Shown: positions 1 through 10,773, counted from the first letter of the stretch. The stretch is DNA of 64,000 nucleotides from Agrostemma githago (GCA_958450325.1 OY288262.1:6305142-6369141); one strand, 5' to 3'. Notes: generated by a model from the sequence alone, not told the origin. Program-made: numbers and translations.

Positions 1-226
1 ACATTATTGGTCTCGCAAGATTGAAAGTTTGACAGGCAATTGTTTGATTATGGCATGATTATTGATCTCGTTGCATTCTTGTGTATTACATGTTTTCTCG
101 TCGATTTTAGTCGATTTTAGGAGAATGATTGTAATTCAGCTCTGAGTCGTGTTTCACATCACTTGTCCTCGTTGTATGTATTAGTTGTTTGCTTGAGGAC
201 AAGCAAGGGTTTGGTTTGGGGGAGTT
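1..226 (+). mobile_element. 3' internal end of an Athila-like Ty3/gypsy retrotransposon
   Basis: This is the last internal stretch of an LTR retrotransposon that begins left of the window. It holds the GAGGACAAGC motif near 195-204, followed by a purine-rich tract (about 209-224, GGTTTGGTTTGGGGGAG), the usual polypurine tract just before the 3' LTR of Athila-type elements. No coding sequence of the element is visible here. The lineage call rests on this tract and on the LTR end, not on protein. Confidence 0.7.
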
Positions 227-1556
227 TGATCAACGTATTTTATATCGTATTTTATTGTCCCCCGACAACCGTTTTTGAGCTTTTTTTCTTCCATAATTAT
301 ATGTTTAATGTCAATTTCTATTAGAAAGTCGATACTGTCGGTTCTCGTGCTATTTTGTAGGTTAAGTGCAATTTCGAGCATATTTAAGAGTGATAACCCG
401 GATAGCCGAGACGAGGACGGAAGACGAGGAAGAAAACGAAAAAGCCAAGAAGCAAAGGAATAGCTCAATTACGAGCCCAGCAGCACCCACTCGATCGAGT
501 GGTGCTAAGCACTCGATCGAGTGCCTATTTTCGTGATCAACCAGACTGCAGATACGGATCCACTCGATCGAGTGCCTTGCTTTCAGGCCGCGAATTGGAT
601 TTTCTTTTAATTAGAATTATGGGCCTGTTTTGTGAATCCAACTGATTTCTTTTAAATCAGTTGGAGGAGGATTGTCAGACTACTTTGGACTTATCACTTT
701 TTGTATTCCTAGAGATATTACGTTACAGTAGCTTAGGGTAGAAGACTACGTTCATTCCGTTTTTCTTCGCAAGATTCATCGTATTCCGTTCTTCCTTTTT
801 CAGATCTCAAATTGTTCGGTATCGCTACTTTAATTTTAATTTTAATTTTAATCTTAATTCCCTAGTTTAATTCTTGTCTTAATTCGTTCTTAGTTTTCGT
901 AGTTATCTGATTTCAGTCTCGTAGTTTAATTTGATTCGCATTCACCATGTTTAATTGCAATTCATATTTTGTTAGTTTATTTACGATTATCATGAGTAGC
1001 TAATTTTTATCTAGGGTTTAAGGGGATCGATGGGTGTTAATTGGGTTATAGAAAATTGACCTGTCTCTGATCATATGAACTATCGCCTGAATGTTGTTTT
1101 AATTCTAATTGATTAATTACTGGCTAGGATTAATTAGTTAATATCACAATTAGGACTTTTCGCCGACCGGGTTAAGGACTAACTAGGTCACGATATTTTG
1201 GGTAGACTAGCTTAATTCTAGCGACCGCAGGTTAAGTTTAGTTCTAAAGTTTGTAGTAGTACCGACCGGACCTACACCTTAGACAGTTCGATTAGTGACC
1301 TGTTAATTGACTCCCTGACCCGATTGACATTCATTGTGAACCTGAGACCCTAGACCTTTTTATTATTGAGTTACCTTATAGCAATTAGTTGATAGTCCAC
1401 TCAAACAAACAGAAAAACAGTGACCCGTAATCTTTAGTCTAGACCTTAGAACAAGTAATTGAGTCCCGTCTCCTTGTGTTCGACCCCTACTTCACTATCT
1501 ACATTAGTTAGTGGACCTCAGGGTATCTTTGATTAGGGATACGACTACCCCTATCA
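227..1556 (+). mobile_element. 3' LTR of the Athila-like element
   Basis: The LTR starts TGATCAACG directly after the polypurine tract and ends CTATCA, so the ends form a short inverted TGAT/ATCA. The stretch TTGTGTTCGACCCCTACTTC near 1476-1495 is typical of Athila LTR 3' ends. Base 1557 begins copia gag sequence that is otherwise collinear with 2762 onward, so the right boundary is exact: the Athila-like element inserted inside the copia element. Three CACTCGATCGAGTG palindromes lie at 488, 510 and 561. No open reading frame of interest. Confidence 0.75.
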
Positions 1557-1744
1557 GCCATCTCAGCGGTGACTGTGTCGTCTTTCTTCACGAATGGCGC
1601 CCACCGTCTCTGTTGTTTTAACAACGCCCGCATCTTGATCTGCCACAGACTAAAACTATTTCTCCCATCAAAACTCTCAATTTTAACGCTCATCCCAGAC
1701 ATCTTTCTCACAGATCAAATTAACCTGAAGCTCTGATACCAGTT
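1557..1744 (-). pseudogene. Copia gag start plus primer binding site (second internal unit)
   Basis: Reading leftward from the LTR at 1745, the minus strand shows a primer binding site (TGGTATCAGAGC, complementary to initiator tRNA-Met as in most plant copia elements). It is followed by a gag start reading MRKMSGMSVKIESFDGRN. The sequence is almost identical to 2762-2949. It stops at 1557, where the Athila-like LTR ends, so the rest of this unit presumably lies beyond the left edge of the window. Only about 50 residues of gag are readable. Confidence 0.8.
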
Positions 1745-2117
1745 TGTTATAACGGAAGAGAAAGACAAACAAATAAGAACGTAAAATCGAGAGACAGACA
1801 GATTTACGTGGTTCACTAACAACCTGTTAGCTACGTCCACGGGCAGAAGAAGGGGATAGTTTTTTTAATTTGAGGAGAGGTTACAGATTTCAGACTGATA
1901 TCATAATTTCTAGGGTAGAGGTATGAGAGTTTATATACTACTCTCAACCTAAACAGAAACCCTAAACAGATTAGGAAATCCTATACAATAAGGAAACCTA
2001 GGTCAGATACTCTAATCAATCAGATATTAATTAGGAAACTTTCCTAATTAAACAGATTCAGGTCGGGAACCAATTCGAGATCCGAAAAGACAATTGCTAG
2101 GCACTTATTTCCTAACA
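1745..2117 (-). mobile_element. Copia LTR (shared middle LTR, 373 bp)
   Basis: This 373-bp LTR runs TGTTAGGAAATAAG...CCGTTATAACA on the minus strand and matches 2950-3322 with few differences. It is followed on the minus strand by a primer binding site and preceded by a GGTGGAGATTG polypurine-like tract. It therefore acts as 3' LTR for the unit on its right and 5' LTR for the unit on its left. Confidence 0.85.
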
Positions 2118-2324
2118 ATCTCCACCTTGACTCGAATTGTCTCTTAATCAGATCAGACAGATGCACTCCAACGAATGTCAGATGTATCAGAAATCTCCTC
2201 AATCAGACAGATGTACCAGATGCACTCCAACGAATACCAGATGTACCAGAAATAAAACTCCTCTCCCCCTCATGCCTCAGATATTGCCCAACAAAGAGCG
2301 ATCTTCCCCGAGATCTCGACTGTC

Positions 2325-2485
2325 TTTTTCACCCAAGGCACGGGTCTTGCCTTTTTCACCCAAGGCACGGGTATTGCCTTTTTCACCCAAGGCACGGGTC
2401 TTGCCTTTTTCACCCAAGGCACGGGTCCTGCCTTTTTAACCCAAGGCACGGGTCCTGCCTTTTTTCACCCAAGGCACGGGTCTGA
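2325..2485. repeat. 27-bp tandem repeat, about six copies
   Basis: The unit CACGGGTCTTGCCTTTTTCA + CCCAAGG recurs at a 27-bp pitch from about 2339 (next at 2366, 2393, 2420 and so on). There are small changes (tcttg/tattg/tcctg) and a one-base T-run change in the last copies. It lies inside the copia internal region, where tandem repeats are common in non-autonomous derivatives. Confidence 0.85.
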
Positions 2486-2673
2486 TAGACTTATCCTTTC
2501 ATCTTCATGACCATACCTGCTCCGAAGCTTGATTGACCGCTCACGGGCCAAACTTTGCTGCTTCTGAACTGGTAATGAAGAAACTGATGTTCAGATTCAG
2601 ATTCAGATTCGGACTGTAGTGGTTGATCTTCAGACTTTGCTTCACTCTCATCAAGAGTTACTTGCTGCTCCAC

Positions 2674-2916
2674 CTATTTATCAGTACTACCACTACTACT
2701 CCTATCTTCCTCCGGTTTCAGTGATGATATCATCCGACAGACTGAACTCTCCTCCAGAACGGCCATCTTAGCGGTGACTGTGTCGTCTTTCTTCACGAAT
2801 GGCGCCCACCGTCTCTGTTGTTTTAACAACGCCCGCATCTTGATCTGCCACAGACTAAAACTATTTCTCCCATCAAAACTCTCAATTTTAACGCTCATCC
2901 CAGACATCTTTCTCAC
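2674..2916 (-). pseudogene. Copia gag N-terminal fragment
   Basis: The reading frame gives 80 residues starting MRKMSGMSVKIESFDGRN and continuing with FSLWQIKMRALLKQQ. This is the N-terminal pattern of the copia gag polyprotein (UBN2/retrotran_gag_3 type, where the FDG...W..K motif is typical). It ends after about 80 residues, before any zinc knuckle. In a full element gag forms the virus-like particle in the cytoplasm; this fragment cannot do that alone. Confidence 0.75.
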
Positions 2917-2949
2917 AGATCAAATTAACCTGAAGCTCTGATACCAGTT

Positions 2950-3322
2950 TGTTATAACGGAAGAGAAAGACAAACAAATAAGAACGTAAAATCGAGAGAC
3001 AGACAGATTTACGTGGTTCACTAACAACCTGTTAGCTACGTCCACGGGCAGAAGAAGAGGATAGTTTTATTAATTTGAGGAGAAGTTACAGATTTCAGAC
3101 TGATATCATAATTTCTAGGGTAGAGGTATGAGAGTTTATATACTACTCTCAACCTAAACAGAAACCCTAAACAGATTAGGAAACCCTATACAATAAGGAA
3201 ACCTAGGTCAGATACTCTAATCAATCAAATATTAATTAGGAAACTTTCGTAATTAAACAGATTCAGGTCGGGAACCAATTCGAGATCCGAAAAGACAATT
3301 GCTAGGCACTTATTTCCTAACA
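2950..3322 (-). mobile_element. Copia 5' LTR (373 bp)
   Basis: Same length and nearly the same sequence as 1745-2117, with TG...CA ends. On the minus strand it is followed directly by the primer binding site at 2932-2949, which fixes it as the 5' LTR of this element. Confidence 0.85.
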
Positions 3323-3338
3323 AACATAATTAATAATA

Positions 3339-4168
3339 GGGAAAATTGATAACTTATACCTCCAATAACTTCATTTTTCAAATTTTATACATTAGATAAT
3401 TTTTTTCCAAAACTTATACCTCCTTATCTAATTTATTTCACAATACATACCTTAATCCAAATTCCGTCATAAAACTAATGGGCTATTATTAATTGACCAT
3501 TTTACCCTTATTTTAATAACATTGGACGACTACTATAACATAACTAGGGGTGAGCAAAACCGGTTACCCGAACTGAAACCAACCCGATTTGAATCGGGTA
3601 CTCGGTTTTTATTCCATATTGTAAATCAAAACGGTTTTTATGACCCGATTTTTTCAAAATATGGCTATCTTTGATTTTTTGAACCAGTTTCCGAACCGAT
3701 TTTTGACCCGGTTTCACTAATCTGCGTATCAATTTTTATTTTATTTTCGTTTAAAAGTGTAACCGGTTCAAAACCGGGTACCTGGTTTTTAAAATTGTGA
3801 ACCGAATCCGGCTCGGTTTTTCACTAAAATTATCGGTGGTACGAGTACCCGAACCGGTTTTTAATTTCAAAAACACGGATTTTCGGGTTTTTTAAACCGT
3901 TTGGTTCGGTTTTGGTTTTTTTGGTCACCCCTAAACATAAGTAAATACGGACTAACTTTAAATTGCGGATATAATTGTAAAAGGATAAACAAACTTTGCA
4001 ACTTAAAACTAAAGTATGACGGAATCCGTTAGTTTTTTGACAAAATTTGGATTAAGGTATGTATTATGAAATAAATTGGATAAGTAGGTATAAGTTTTGA
4101 AAAAAAATTATCTAAGGTATAAAGTTTGAAAAGTGAACTTATTGAAGGTATAAGTTATCAATTTTCCC
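3339..4168. mobile_element. Mutator-type MITE with long terminal inverted repeats
   Basis: The ends are inverted copies of about 145 bp beginning GGGAAAATTGATAACTTATA. The element is flanked by a perfect 9-bp direct repeat TTAATAATA (3330-3338 and 4169-4177), the target-site length of Mutator elements. It has no coding sequence. The middle is occupied by a second, hAT-type MITE. Confidence 0.85.
3545..3933. mobile_element. hAT-type MITE nested in the Mutator MITE
   Basis: The inverted ends are TAGGGGTGAGCAAAA and its near complement ending TCACCCCTA. They are flanked by 8-bp repeats AACATAAC / AACATAAG (one mismatch), as hAT transposases make. The interior is rich in degenerate GGTTCGGTT/AACCGG words. 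Non-coding. Confidence 0.7.
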
Positions 4169-4177
4169 TTAATAATA

Positions 4178-4351
4178 TTAAATTTGATTATTAGGACAAA
4201 AGTAGATGAAAAGGTGTAACTTCCAAAAGATTACGTTTTTTTTTCATAAATCATTAATTTTATCAATAACTATAATTTATTTATAATGAAATAAATCAAA
4301 ATTTAATAAGGATAAATTTAAGTAAAAAAATAAATTGTAAAAAAAACGTTA

Positions 4352-4407
<56 letters not shown>

Positions 4408-6221
4408 TTATAAATTTATCAAATAAATATTTAATAATTTGTGTTTTAATAAAAGGCAAATGAAAAGTTTTGATTAATGTTTTAATGGAAGAGGCTGAAG
4501 TCACTCAATATAAAATTTAATCTTTTAACTATATTTCATAGATGCAAAAATAAAATATATTATAATAAAACATGTAATAAAAACATTAATAGTAAAACAA
4601 TATAATATATAAATTAGCTAGTTCAGTATGAAGTTTTTAATACTAAATAATCTAATTATTCATATTAAATTTGATTGATTATCATTACGACGAAAATGTA
4701 TTAAATGACGAAACAACCAAACTTTTAATTTTTTTAAGAAAGCTATTATGTTTTCTTATGAATAATACATTATGCTTAAGTGAAATATTAAGTTTTGTTT
4801 ATCATTTCCTTACTATTTTTTTATTGTTTATTTACCTTTGGACTAAAATATTGAATACATTTTAGCCAAACAATTGTAATCATTAATATGCTAATTTGAT
4901 TAACAATTAAATTTGCAATTTCTTATTAATCATATTTTGTAAATTTCGTCAACTCTGAATACAAATAAAAGTACACTCTTATGAACACAAAATTCATGAG
5001 ATTTAAAGTTAACTTGAAATGTATTTATATAATAATCAATATAAAAATCTATTAAAATAAAATTATTATACCCGAAAAATGAGAAATTCCAGTCTTGATT
5101 ATTGGGTTTGCATAAGTTAATTAAACAAAAAAAATGCAAAAATATAAAATTAGTACTAAAATTAGAATCAACGAAGAACAATTATAAAATTGAAGAGAAT
5201 ATTTATAAAGTAGAACGAATGAAATGTGAATAAAAAATTTTAAAATACAAATGGTGTTTTTTTCAAATCTCCATTGTACCAATTATTTAGTTTTATAATG
5301 ATGCTAATGATGTTCTTCATAATATATAATATAATTATTAATATTAAATTTGATTATTAAGGCAAAAGTAGATGAAAAGTTGTAACCTCCAAATGATTAA
5401 GTTTTTTTTCTTTTCAAAATCATTAATTTTTATTAATAATTATAAATGCATGCTTTAAGTACAATATTAAGTTTTCTCATTGTCTTCAAAAAAAAACTTT
5501 GACATATGGAATAAAATTTAATGTTTTAAGTTATCTTTTGAATGTATTATATAGACAAATTAGTAAATACTAGTATAAATTAAGAAGTATAAATAATGTA
5601 AATATGTTGTAATCTTTAATTTACAACACATAAGAAAGTTCAAAACTAAAAAAAGATAAAAAAAAATTGTAAAACATTAAATTGTTAAAAAAAACATGAA
5701 AGTATCCGCCACGTGAGCAAAAACTGAATGCTGCGATTAAAATAACTGTAAGTAGTAATAAAATTAATAATAAATTAAAATAGTAAACACATAACAAATT
5801 TATAATGTAATAAAGTTTAAATTTAGTAGACATAAAATAGAAAACAAATATTAATTTTGTTAAAGAAAAAAACCTATGAAATGTAAATTTTTATTTTAAA
5901 AAAAAAGGTGTTAAACTATTTACGAGTTACTATTTTTAATATTTGCTTGTAATGAAAGGTGGAGGTAAAGGTTTTGAAAAATAACAATAATAATAAATTG
6001 AATTTCTTTTTATAACAAATTATTAAATATGGGTAAACGAAAAGTTTGTGATACTTTATGTGATTAAATATAAACTTAATACAAGTAAAAATGTACAACA
6101 TATATATAATAAAACAATTCAAAAAAATTTAAGAATAAATTTTAATAAAAAAATCCATTAATGTATGCCACGTGGCAAAAAAAATAAATGCTTAAAGAAG
6201 CCTTTTAACTTTATATATAGA
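4178..6221 (-). mobile_element. Degenerate Helitron-like repeat region
   Basis: AT-rich non-coding DNA. The right edge reads, on the minus strand, TCTATATATAAAGTT followed by a CCACGTGG word, which resembles plant Helitron 5' ends. 5700-6221 is collinear with 41395-42227, and a piece starting near 4178 (AAATTTGATTATTAGG...GTAGATGAAAAG) recurs near 5340, so this is a repeat family with internal duplication. No Rep/helicase coding sequence is present. Confidence 0.45.
4354..4404. repeat. (TA)n microsatellite
   Basis: Uninterrupted AT dinucleotide run in AT-rich non-coding DNA. Confidence 0.95.
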
Positions 6222-6310
6222 TGACCCATAGGCCACTCACCTCACCTAAAGGCAAATTCAATTGATTTCAAGTTAAAAATAGCAATTTCATTTCTCATAT
6301 TCTAATTATG
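6222..6310. repeat. Direct repeat, copy 1 (about 90 bp)
   Basis: The stretch beginning ATGACCCATAGGCCACTCA and including GGCAAATTCAATTGATTTCA is repeated almost exactly at 7262-7355, about 1 kb to the right. A putative Harbinger-type MITE lies between the copies. Non-coding. Confidence 0.8.
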
Positions 6311-6381
6311 TTGTTAAACTATTAATGAGAAAAAGTCACAATAATGTGAAAAAAGCCTATTTATTAGGGGTATTACCCTTA

Positions 6382-7250
6382 GAGCATGTAAATCAATAGA
6401 TTGAAATTGACTCCATAGGAAGGATGGAGTGAGGAGAGATGTACAATAACAATGGATTATGAATCCATTTTGAAGGAGAATGAAATTTTCTCCGTGTGGA
6501 AGGAGAGAAAAGAGGAGAGAGAAAGCTATTGTTTGATTGGTAGAAATATGTTATTGGGGACCACATGCAATTAATAAGTAACTGATTTGTGATTTCTGTT
6601 CTCTTCTTGGTGTACAACGTCTCTTTTTTTATTCAAAAACAAATTAGGTTAATTAATTACTTTGCATAAATTTATCTATAAATACATTTTAATTAATCCA
6701 TTAAATTAACTTTCTCTTTTTATATTACTATTATTTTCTAAATATTGTTCCAAAAAAAATGGATAATAACAACAATTATAATATCAACTGTAACAATTGT
6801 TTATGTTATTATGTATAGTCTTATTTCCTATTAAATGTGTTAATTTTAAAAAATCATCTTTTATTTCTGAATTATATTCAAAATCTAAATCACGCCACTT
6901 GTTCTTCGTTATTTAAAATATATTGAATTAGATTAGATTTACAAAAATAAGTAAATAAACATAATATATGAAGAAAAAAAATCGATTCATAAATTGTCGG
7001 CTTTGATAAAAAAATAATACGAAATGCATTAAAATTGTATGAAGAAATTTATAGAATTAAATAAAAGATGAGTGAAAATTAAATTGATATGTATGATTTG
7101 AAGTAGGATAGGTGAGACCCTCTATGGAGTGAAAAATGAATCCATAGATGTAAAGAGTATTTTAGAAGAGAGAAAAAAGGAGATAAAAAATGAGGTGGCA
7201 AGAGTGGGGTCCTCTATGAAGAGAATTTTTATTCTTTGATAATCATGGTC
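6382..7250. mobile_element. Putative PIF/Harbinger-type MITE
   Basis: The ends are GAGCATGTAAATCAA and, inverted, GACCATGATTATCAA, an imperfect inverted repeat. TTA lies on both sides (6379-6381 and 7251-7253), matching the 3-bp TTA target of this superfamily. No transposase is seen. The match between the ends is modest, so this is tentative. Confidence 0.4.
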
Positions 7251-7261
7251 TTAGTAAATGA

Positions 7262-7355
7262 TCAATGACCCATAGGCCACTCATCCCACCTCACCTAGAG
7301 GCAAATTCAATTGATTTCAAGTTAAAAATAGCAACTTCATTTCTCATATTCTAAT
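7262..7355. repeat. Direct repeat, copy 2 (about 90 bp)
   Basis: Near-identical partner of 6222-6310. It is followed directly by a Helitron-5'-like sequence at 7359, whereas copy 1 is preceded by one on the opposite strand. Confidence 0.8.
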
Positions 7356-7615
7356 CTATCTATATATAAAGTTAAAATGGTTATTTGAGTATTTAAATTT
7401 TTGTCACGTGGCAGATATTAAATGCTCAAACAACCCTTTATTTATTTACTTTATTATTATTATTTTTTATAATTTCTTCCTTTTTGTCAAGTTTAGTCAT
7501 ATTAAATTTTTTTTCCCTCATATATATGTGTCATCAAGTTTTTGCTTTATACAATGACAAATTTATTCTTTTCTCCCTTAATTATAGATGTGTTATACAA
7601 TTTCGGTCTTATATA

Positions 7616-7897
7616 CTCCCTCCGAGTTTTACTGTTCTTCCCTCTTTCCTTATTGGACTGAGTTTGATCTTCTTCCCTATTTTCATTTATGGAAAAAACT
7701 TTTTCACACACTTTACCATCTTTAATTAATATAATATTCATCTCTCATACTTTTCCAATCAACTTTATCTCATTTAATTAATATAATATTTTTCTCTCTT
7801 ACTTTTTCATTCCACTTCTCCCCCTTAATAATATAATACTCCCTCCTTATTTTCCACCCCAAAAAGAAAGGGGAAGAACATAGGAACTCGGAGGGAG
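7616..7897. mobile_element. Stowaway-type MITE (282 bp)
   Basis: The ends CTCCCTCCGAG and CTCGGAGGGAG are inverted and the element is flanked by TA (7614-7615, 7898-7899), the Tc1/mariner target. Non-coding. It is the same length as the element at 41720-42001, though their interiors differ. Confidence 0.85.
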
Positions 7898-8197
7898 TAA
7901 TTATTAAATTTAGATGTTTTATATTTAACGTTTTTATTTTTACAATTTCTTGTATTCTGCTCTAATTTATTCTTATTACATTTTGTTTTCTGGCTTATAT
8001 ATGTGCTATTTTTTTTAATAATTATAGATATGTTGTAATGTTTTAGTTTTGTTATTAAATTTATAGATAATCACATAAGTGAGCGCCACATACTTTTTGG
8101 TTGGCCTTGGTAATTGGTTATATATAGTACTGAAATTTTTAATAATTTGCAATTTTAGTTTGTGGGGGTAATTATTTTTGGCAAAATTATTTTTGGT

Positions 8198-8560
8198 TTG
8201 TTGTTTTATTTTTAGTGCATTTACAATCTGTTACATTATTACTTTTGTTTAATAATTTATTGTATTATTATATGTGATATTAAGTTTTCTATTTATTAAA
8301 TTTGTAATTGATTATATGAGCACTTGATCGAAACCTTTTCGGTTACCCTTATTTAATTAATTAATTTTTATTATAATTATCAAATAAAAAATTAATTTTG
8401 GTTTGTTGTTTTATTTCTATTTCATTTCCAGTGTGTTACATTATTACTTTTATTTAATAATTTATTATATTATTATATGTGATATTATGTTTTCTATTTA
8501 TCAAATGTGCAATTAATTATATGAGCACTTGATCGAAACCTTTTCGGTAACCCTTATTTA
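8198..8560. repeat. Tandem duplication, two copies of about 200 bp
   Basis: 8198-8350 and 8400-8553 are near-identical, both running from GGTTTGTTGTTTTATTTCTA-like sequence to TATGAGCACTTGATCGAAAC and CTTTTCGGT. Non-coding. Confidence 0.75.
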
Positions 8561-9094
8561 TTTAATTAATTGTTATAATAATCAAATAGAAAATAATTTT
8601 CATTCCTAAAGAATGAAAGATTTCAAAGTTCATTGCGTTTAAGTAACTCCATTTTTTACTTTGTTTTTATACTTTTTGACAAATATGATTCATTTTATTA
8701 TCTCTATATACATAGTTGAAAGTTTTATTTGAACATTAATTGTTTTTTGTCACGTGGCGTATATTTAATGTTTAAACAACCTTTTTATATTAAAGTTTTT
8801 GTTTTTATAATTTTTGCCTTTTGATCAAATTTATTCTTATTAATTTTTTTTTCTTTTTGAAATCTATTATTTTTTATTATTTATATATGTGTAATAAAGT
8901 TTTAGTTTTATACAAGGTCAAATTTATTCTTATTAAATTTTGTTTTCTTAACTACTAGATGGATGCACGTGCGTTGCATGGTTAATAAAATAATTAGTGA
9001 TAAATGTGTAATTTTTAATGATTGTTACTAATTTGATTGTATATGAAAATAATATTGTGTTAATTAAATTAACTATTTGAAATTTCATTAATTA

Positions 9095-9228
9095 GAGTAA
9101 ATTAGAAATTACTCCATTCAAAGTTGCGATTTTTACAATTTACTCCCTTATGAATTTTTTTTTAATATTTTACATTCAAAAAGATGCAAAAGTTCAAAAT
9201 TTACTTGCAATTCTATATTCCGACGAGT
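9095..9228 (+). repeat. Left terminal inverted repeat of the MULE
   Basis: Matches the reverse complement of 14280-14412 with about a dozen differences and a few single-base gaps, ending at CCGACGAGT. Confidence 0.8.
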
Positions 9229-9719
9229 ATTTCCGGCGAGTTTCAATTTTTTTTGCCTTTTTCCTATTTTTAATACAAAAATTGCCCCTGTCTTCATCTT
9301 ACTCTTCTTCCCCCTTCCCTTATGGCCTCATTCGTAAAAAAATCTTTCTTATGCTGTTACTTGTAAAAAAAAATAAAAGAAAAAAAAATCCCCACCATTG
9401 GAATCGTCCCTAAAATAGTCACTTCGAAGGTTTGCAAGTCGGTTATGTATTCAAGGCTTCTCGATCTTCAGTTAATATGTTGTCCTTGTTGTTTTTGCAA
9501 GAGTAGATACAATTAATTTTGTTAGTTATTAGGCTTCATAAAGTAATTATTGATCTAGTTTTCACTGCAAGAGCACATTCTTGATTAGTTATTTAGGTTG
9601 TTGTTGATATACTGTTGATCCTTTTTTTACTCTATAATTTTTATTTTTATTTCAAAATTTCTGGAAAATTCGTGATTATTGTGGTTCGATTTTTCTCCAA
9701 ATTTGTTACTGTAGGTAAC

Positions 9720-10169
9720 ATGTCCACGGAATCAAGCTGTAACGTCGTTGATGAAGTCCGGAGAAAATGTTTTTGTGGTCATTATGTTGTCATACTAACT
9801 TCGTGGACGACGGAAAATCCCGGAAGACGGTTTGAGAAATGTAAATCCTCCGACATAAGGACAAGTGCGGTTGGTTGTCGCTGGTTTCGTTGGCACGATC
9901 GCAATCAAACAGAATGGCAAAGAGACGTTATCAACAAGCTTAAGATGCGTAAGCGGATGGCCGATATTGAAATTTATAAATTGAATAGTGAAGTACGATA
10001 CCTGAAGGATGCTATAGTGAAGATGCAATTGGAGAACTCAGTGAATGTGGCGAGAAGGATCGATTGTCATGATAATCTTATATCTCGTACGTCTTCGTTC
10101 AAAGTCATTCATATGGCGATTTGTGTCATTGTTTGCTGCTACCTAGTGTCTTTTTTCACTTCGATGTAG
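9720..10169 (+). CDS. GRF-type zinc-finger protein with C-terminal membrane segment
   Basis: The protein is 149 residues. A zf-GRF pattern is visible: CFCG at residues 17-20, GRRFEKC ending at C41, C53, and the aromatic RWFRW block at 54-58. Cys 17, 19, 41 and 53 would bind zinc. A charged, coiled-coil-like stretch follows (about 70-115), then a hydrophobic segment near the C-terminus (about 127-147) that looks like a membrane anchor. GRF fingers bind nucleic acid in other proteins; the role here is unknown. I chose the ATG at 9720 because the residues before it are low-complexity and a splice-acceptor-like CTGTAG lies just upstream. The gene lies inside the MULE inverted repeats, convergent with the transposase, and is intact. 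Confidence 0.7.
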   Translation: MSTESSCNVVDEVRRKCFCGHYVVILTSWTTENPGRRFEKCKSSDIRTSAVGCRWFRWHDRNQTEWQRDVINKLKMRKRMADIEIYKLNSEVRYLKDAIVKMQLENSVNVARRIDCHDNLISRTSSFKVIHMAICVIVCCYLVSFFTSM

Positions 10170-10773
10170 ATTTCATGTAATGCTACTAAGACAATTTAGT
10201 ATTCCTCTGATGAATTGAGAAACTTCTCAATGTATTAGTATGTGAACAAGTTATTAATGGAGCGTGTTCATTTGTTTACTCTTCTATGTACTACGTTTTC
10301 ACTACTAAAAATTAACATAGACATAGACCGTCGATAACGCAAACATACTGCCAATAGCATAAACATTCAACAATATAGATCGTCAATAGCATAATAATAC
10401 CAGTACTATTACAGTAGCAGTAGCATGACAGTTTTTTTCAAAAAAAAAAAAGGGCACGACTGTAGCAGCAACCTCACAGTAGGCTTAGCATCACAGGAAA
10501 AGTTGCATTACAGCAACAGTAGCATCACTCCAACATCAAGCATTCTAAAGCACACATACTAAAGCAGTATCACAGCAGTTGCATTACAGCAGCAGTAGCG
10601 TCACAGCAGAAGTTGCCCAAAATCAAACATACTAAAGCAACCACGACTTAGAGTACATGTTGTATTGTAGACATTCATACAACATTCATTAAAAACATGA
10701 ATTAAATGCAGATTCATTGAGGATTGTTGACTGATGCTTGGGTGTTGGTCTCAGTAGCAGTTGACGTACCTGC
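10170..10773. repeat. Spacer between the convergent MULE genes, with degenerate repeats
   Basis: No gene. About 10390-10625 is made of degenerate copies of words such as CAGCAGTAGCATCACAGCA and GTTGCATTACAGCA. The two MULE genes run toward each other into this spacer, so it presumably holds both polyadenylation regions. Confidence 0.65.

Larger units (their letters stand above)
2118..2949 (-). mobile_element. Internal region of a non-autonomous copia element
   Basis: Only 832 bp lie between the two LTRs. On the minus strand the order is primer binding site (2932-2949), gag start, spacer, a 27-bp tandem repeat (2325-2485), and polypurine-like tract. No protease, integrase or RT is present, so the element is a deletion derivative that must have moved with proteins supplied by a full copia element. 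Confidence 0.8.
7359..8985 (+). mobile_element. Helitron-like fragments, non-coding
   Basis: TCTATATATAAAGTTAAAA at 7359 followed by a CACGTGGCA word near 7405, and TCTCTATATACATAGTTG at 8701 with CACGTGGC downstream, both look like Helitron 5' ends. ACTAGATGGATGCACGTGC at 8954-8972 reads on the minus strand as a hairpin-like 3' terminus ending CTAG|T. The stretch also contains a Stowaway MITE and a local duplication. No protein is encoded. 7911-8105 is similar to 39010-39210. Confidence 0.4.

Noticed and set aside
4671..6122. Several small hydrophobic Phe/Ile/Tyr-rich proteins in AT-rich DNA (also 39557-40823)
   Set aside because: They are translations of a degenerate repeat present in several copies and orientations; no start context or conserved domain.
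8701..8985. Complete Helitron between 8701 and 8985
   Set aside because: The 5'-like end is on + and the 3'-like end on -, so they cannot belong to one element.
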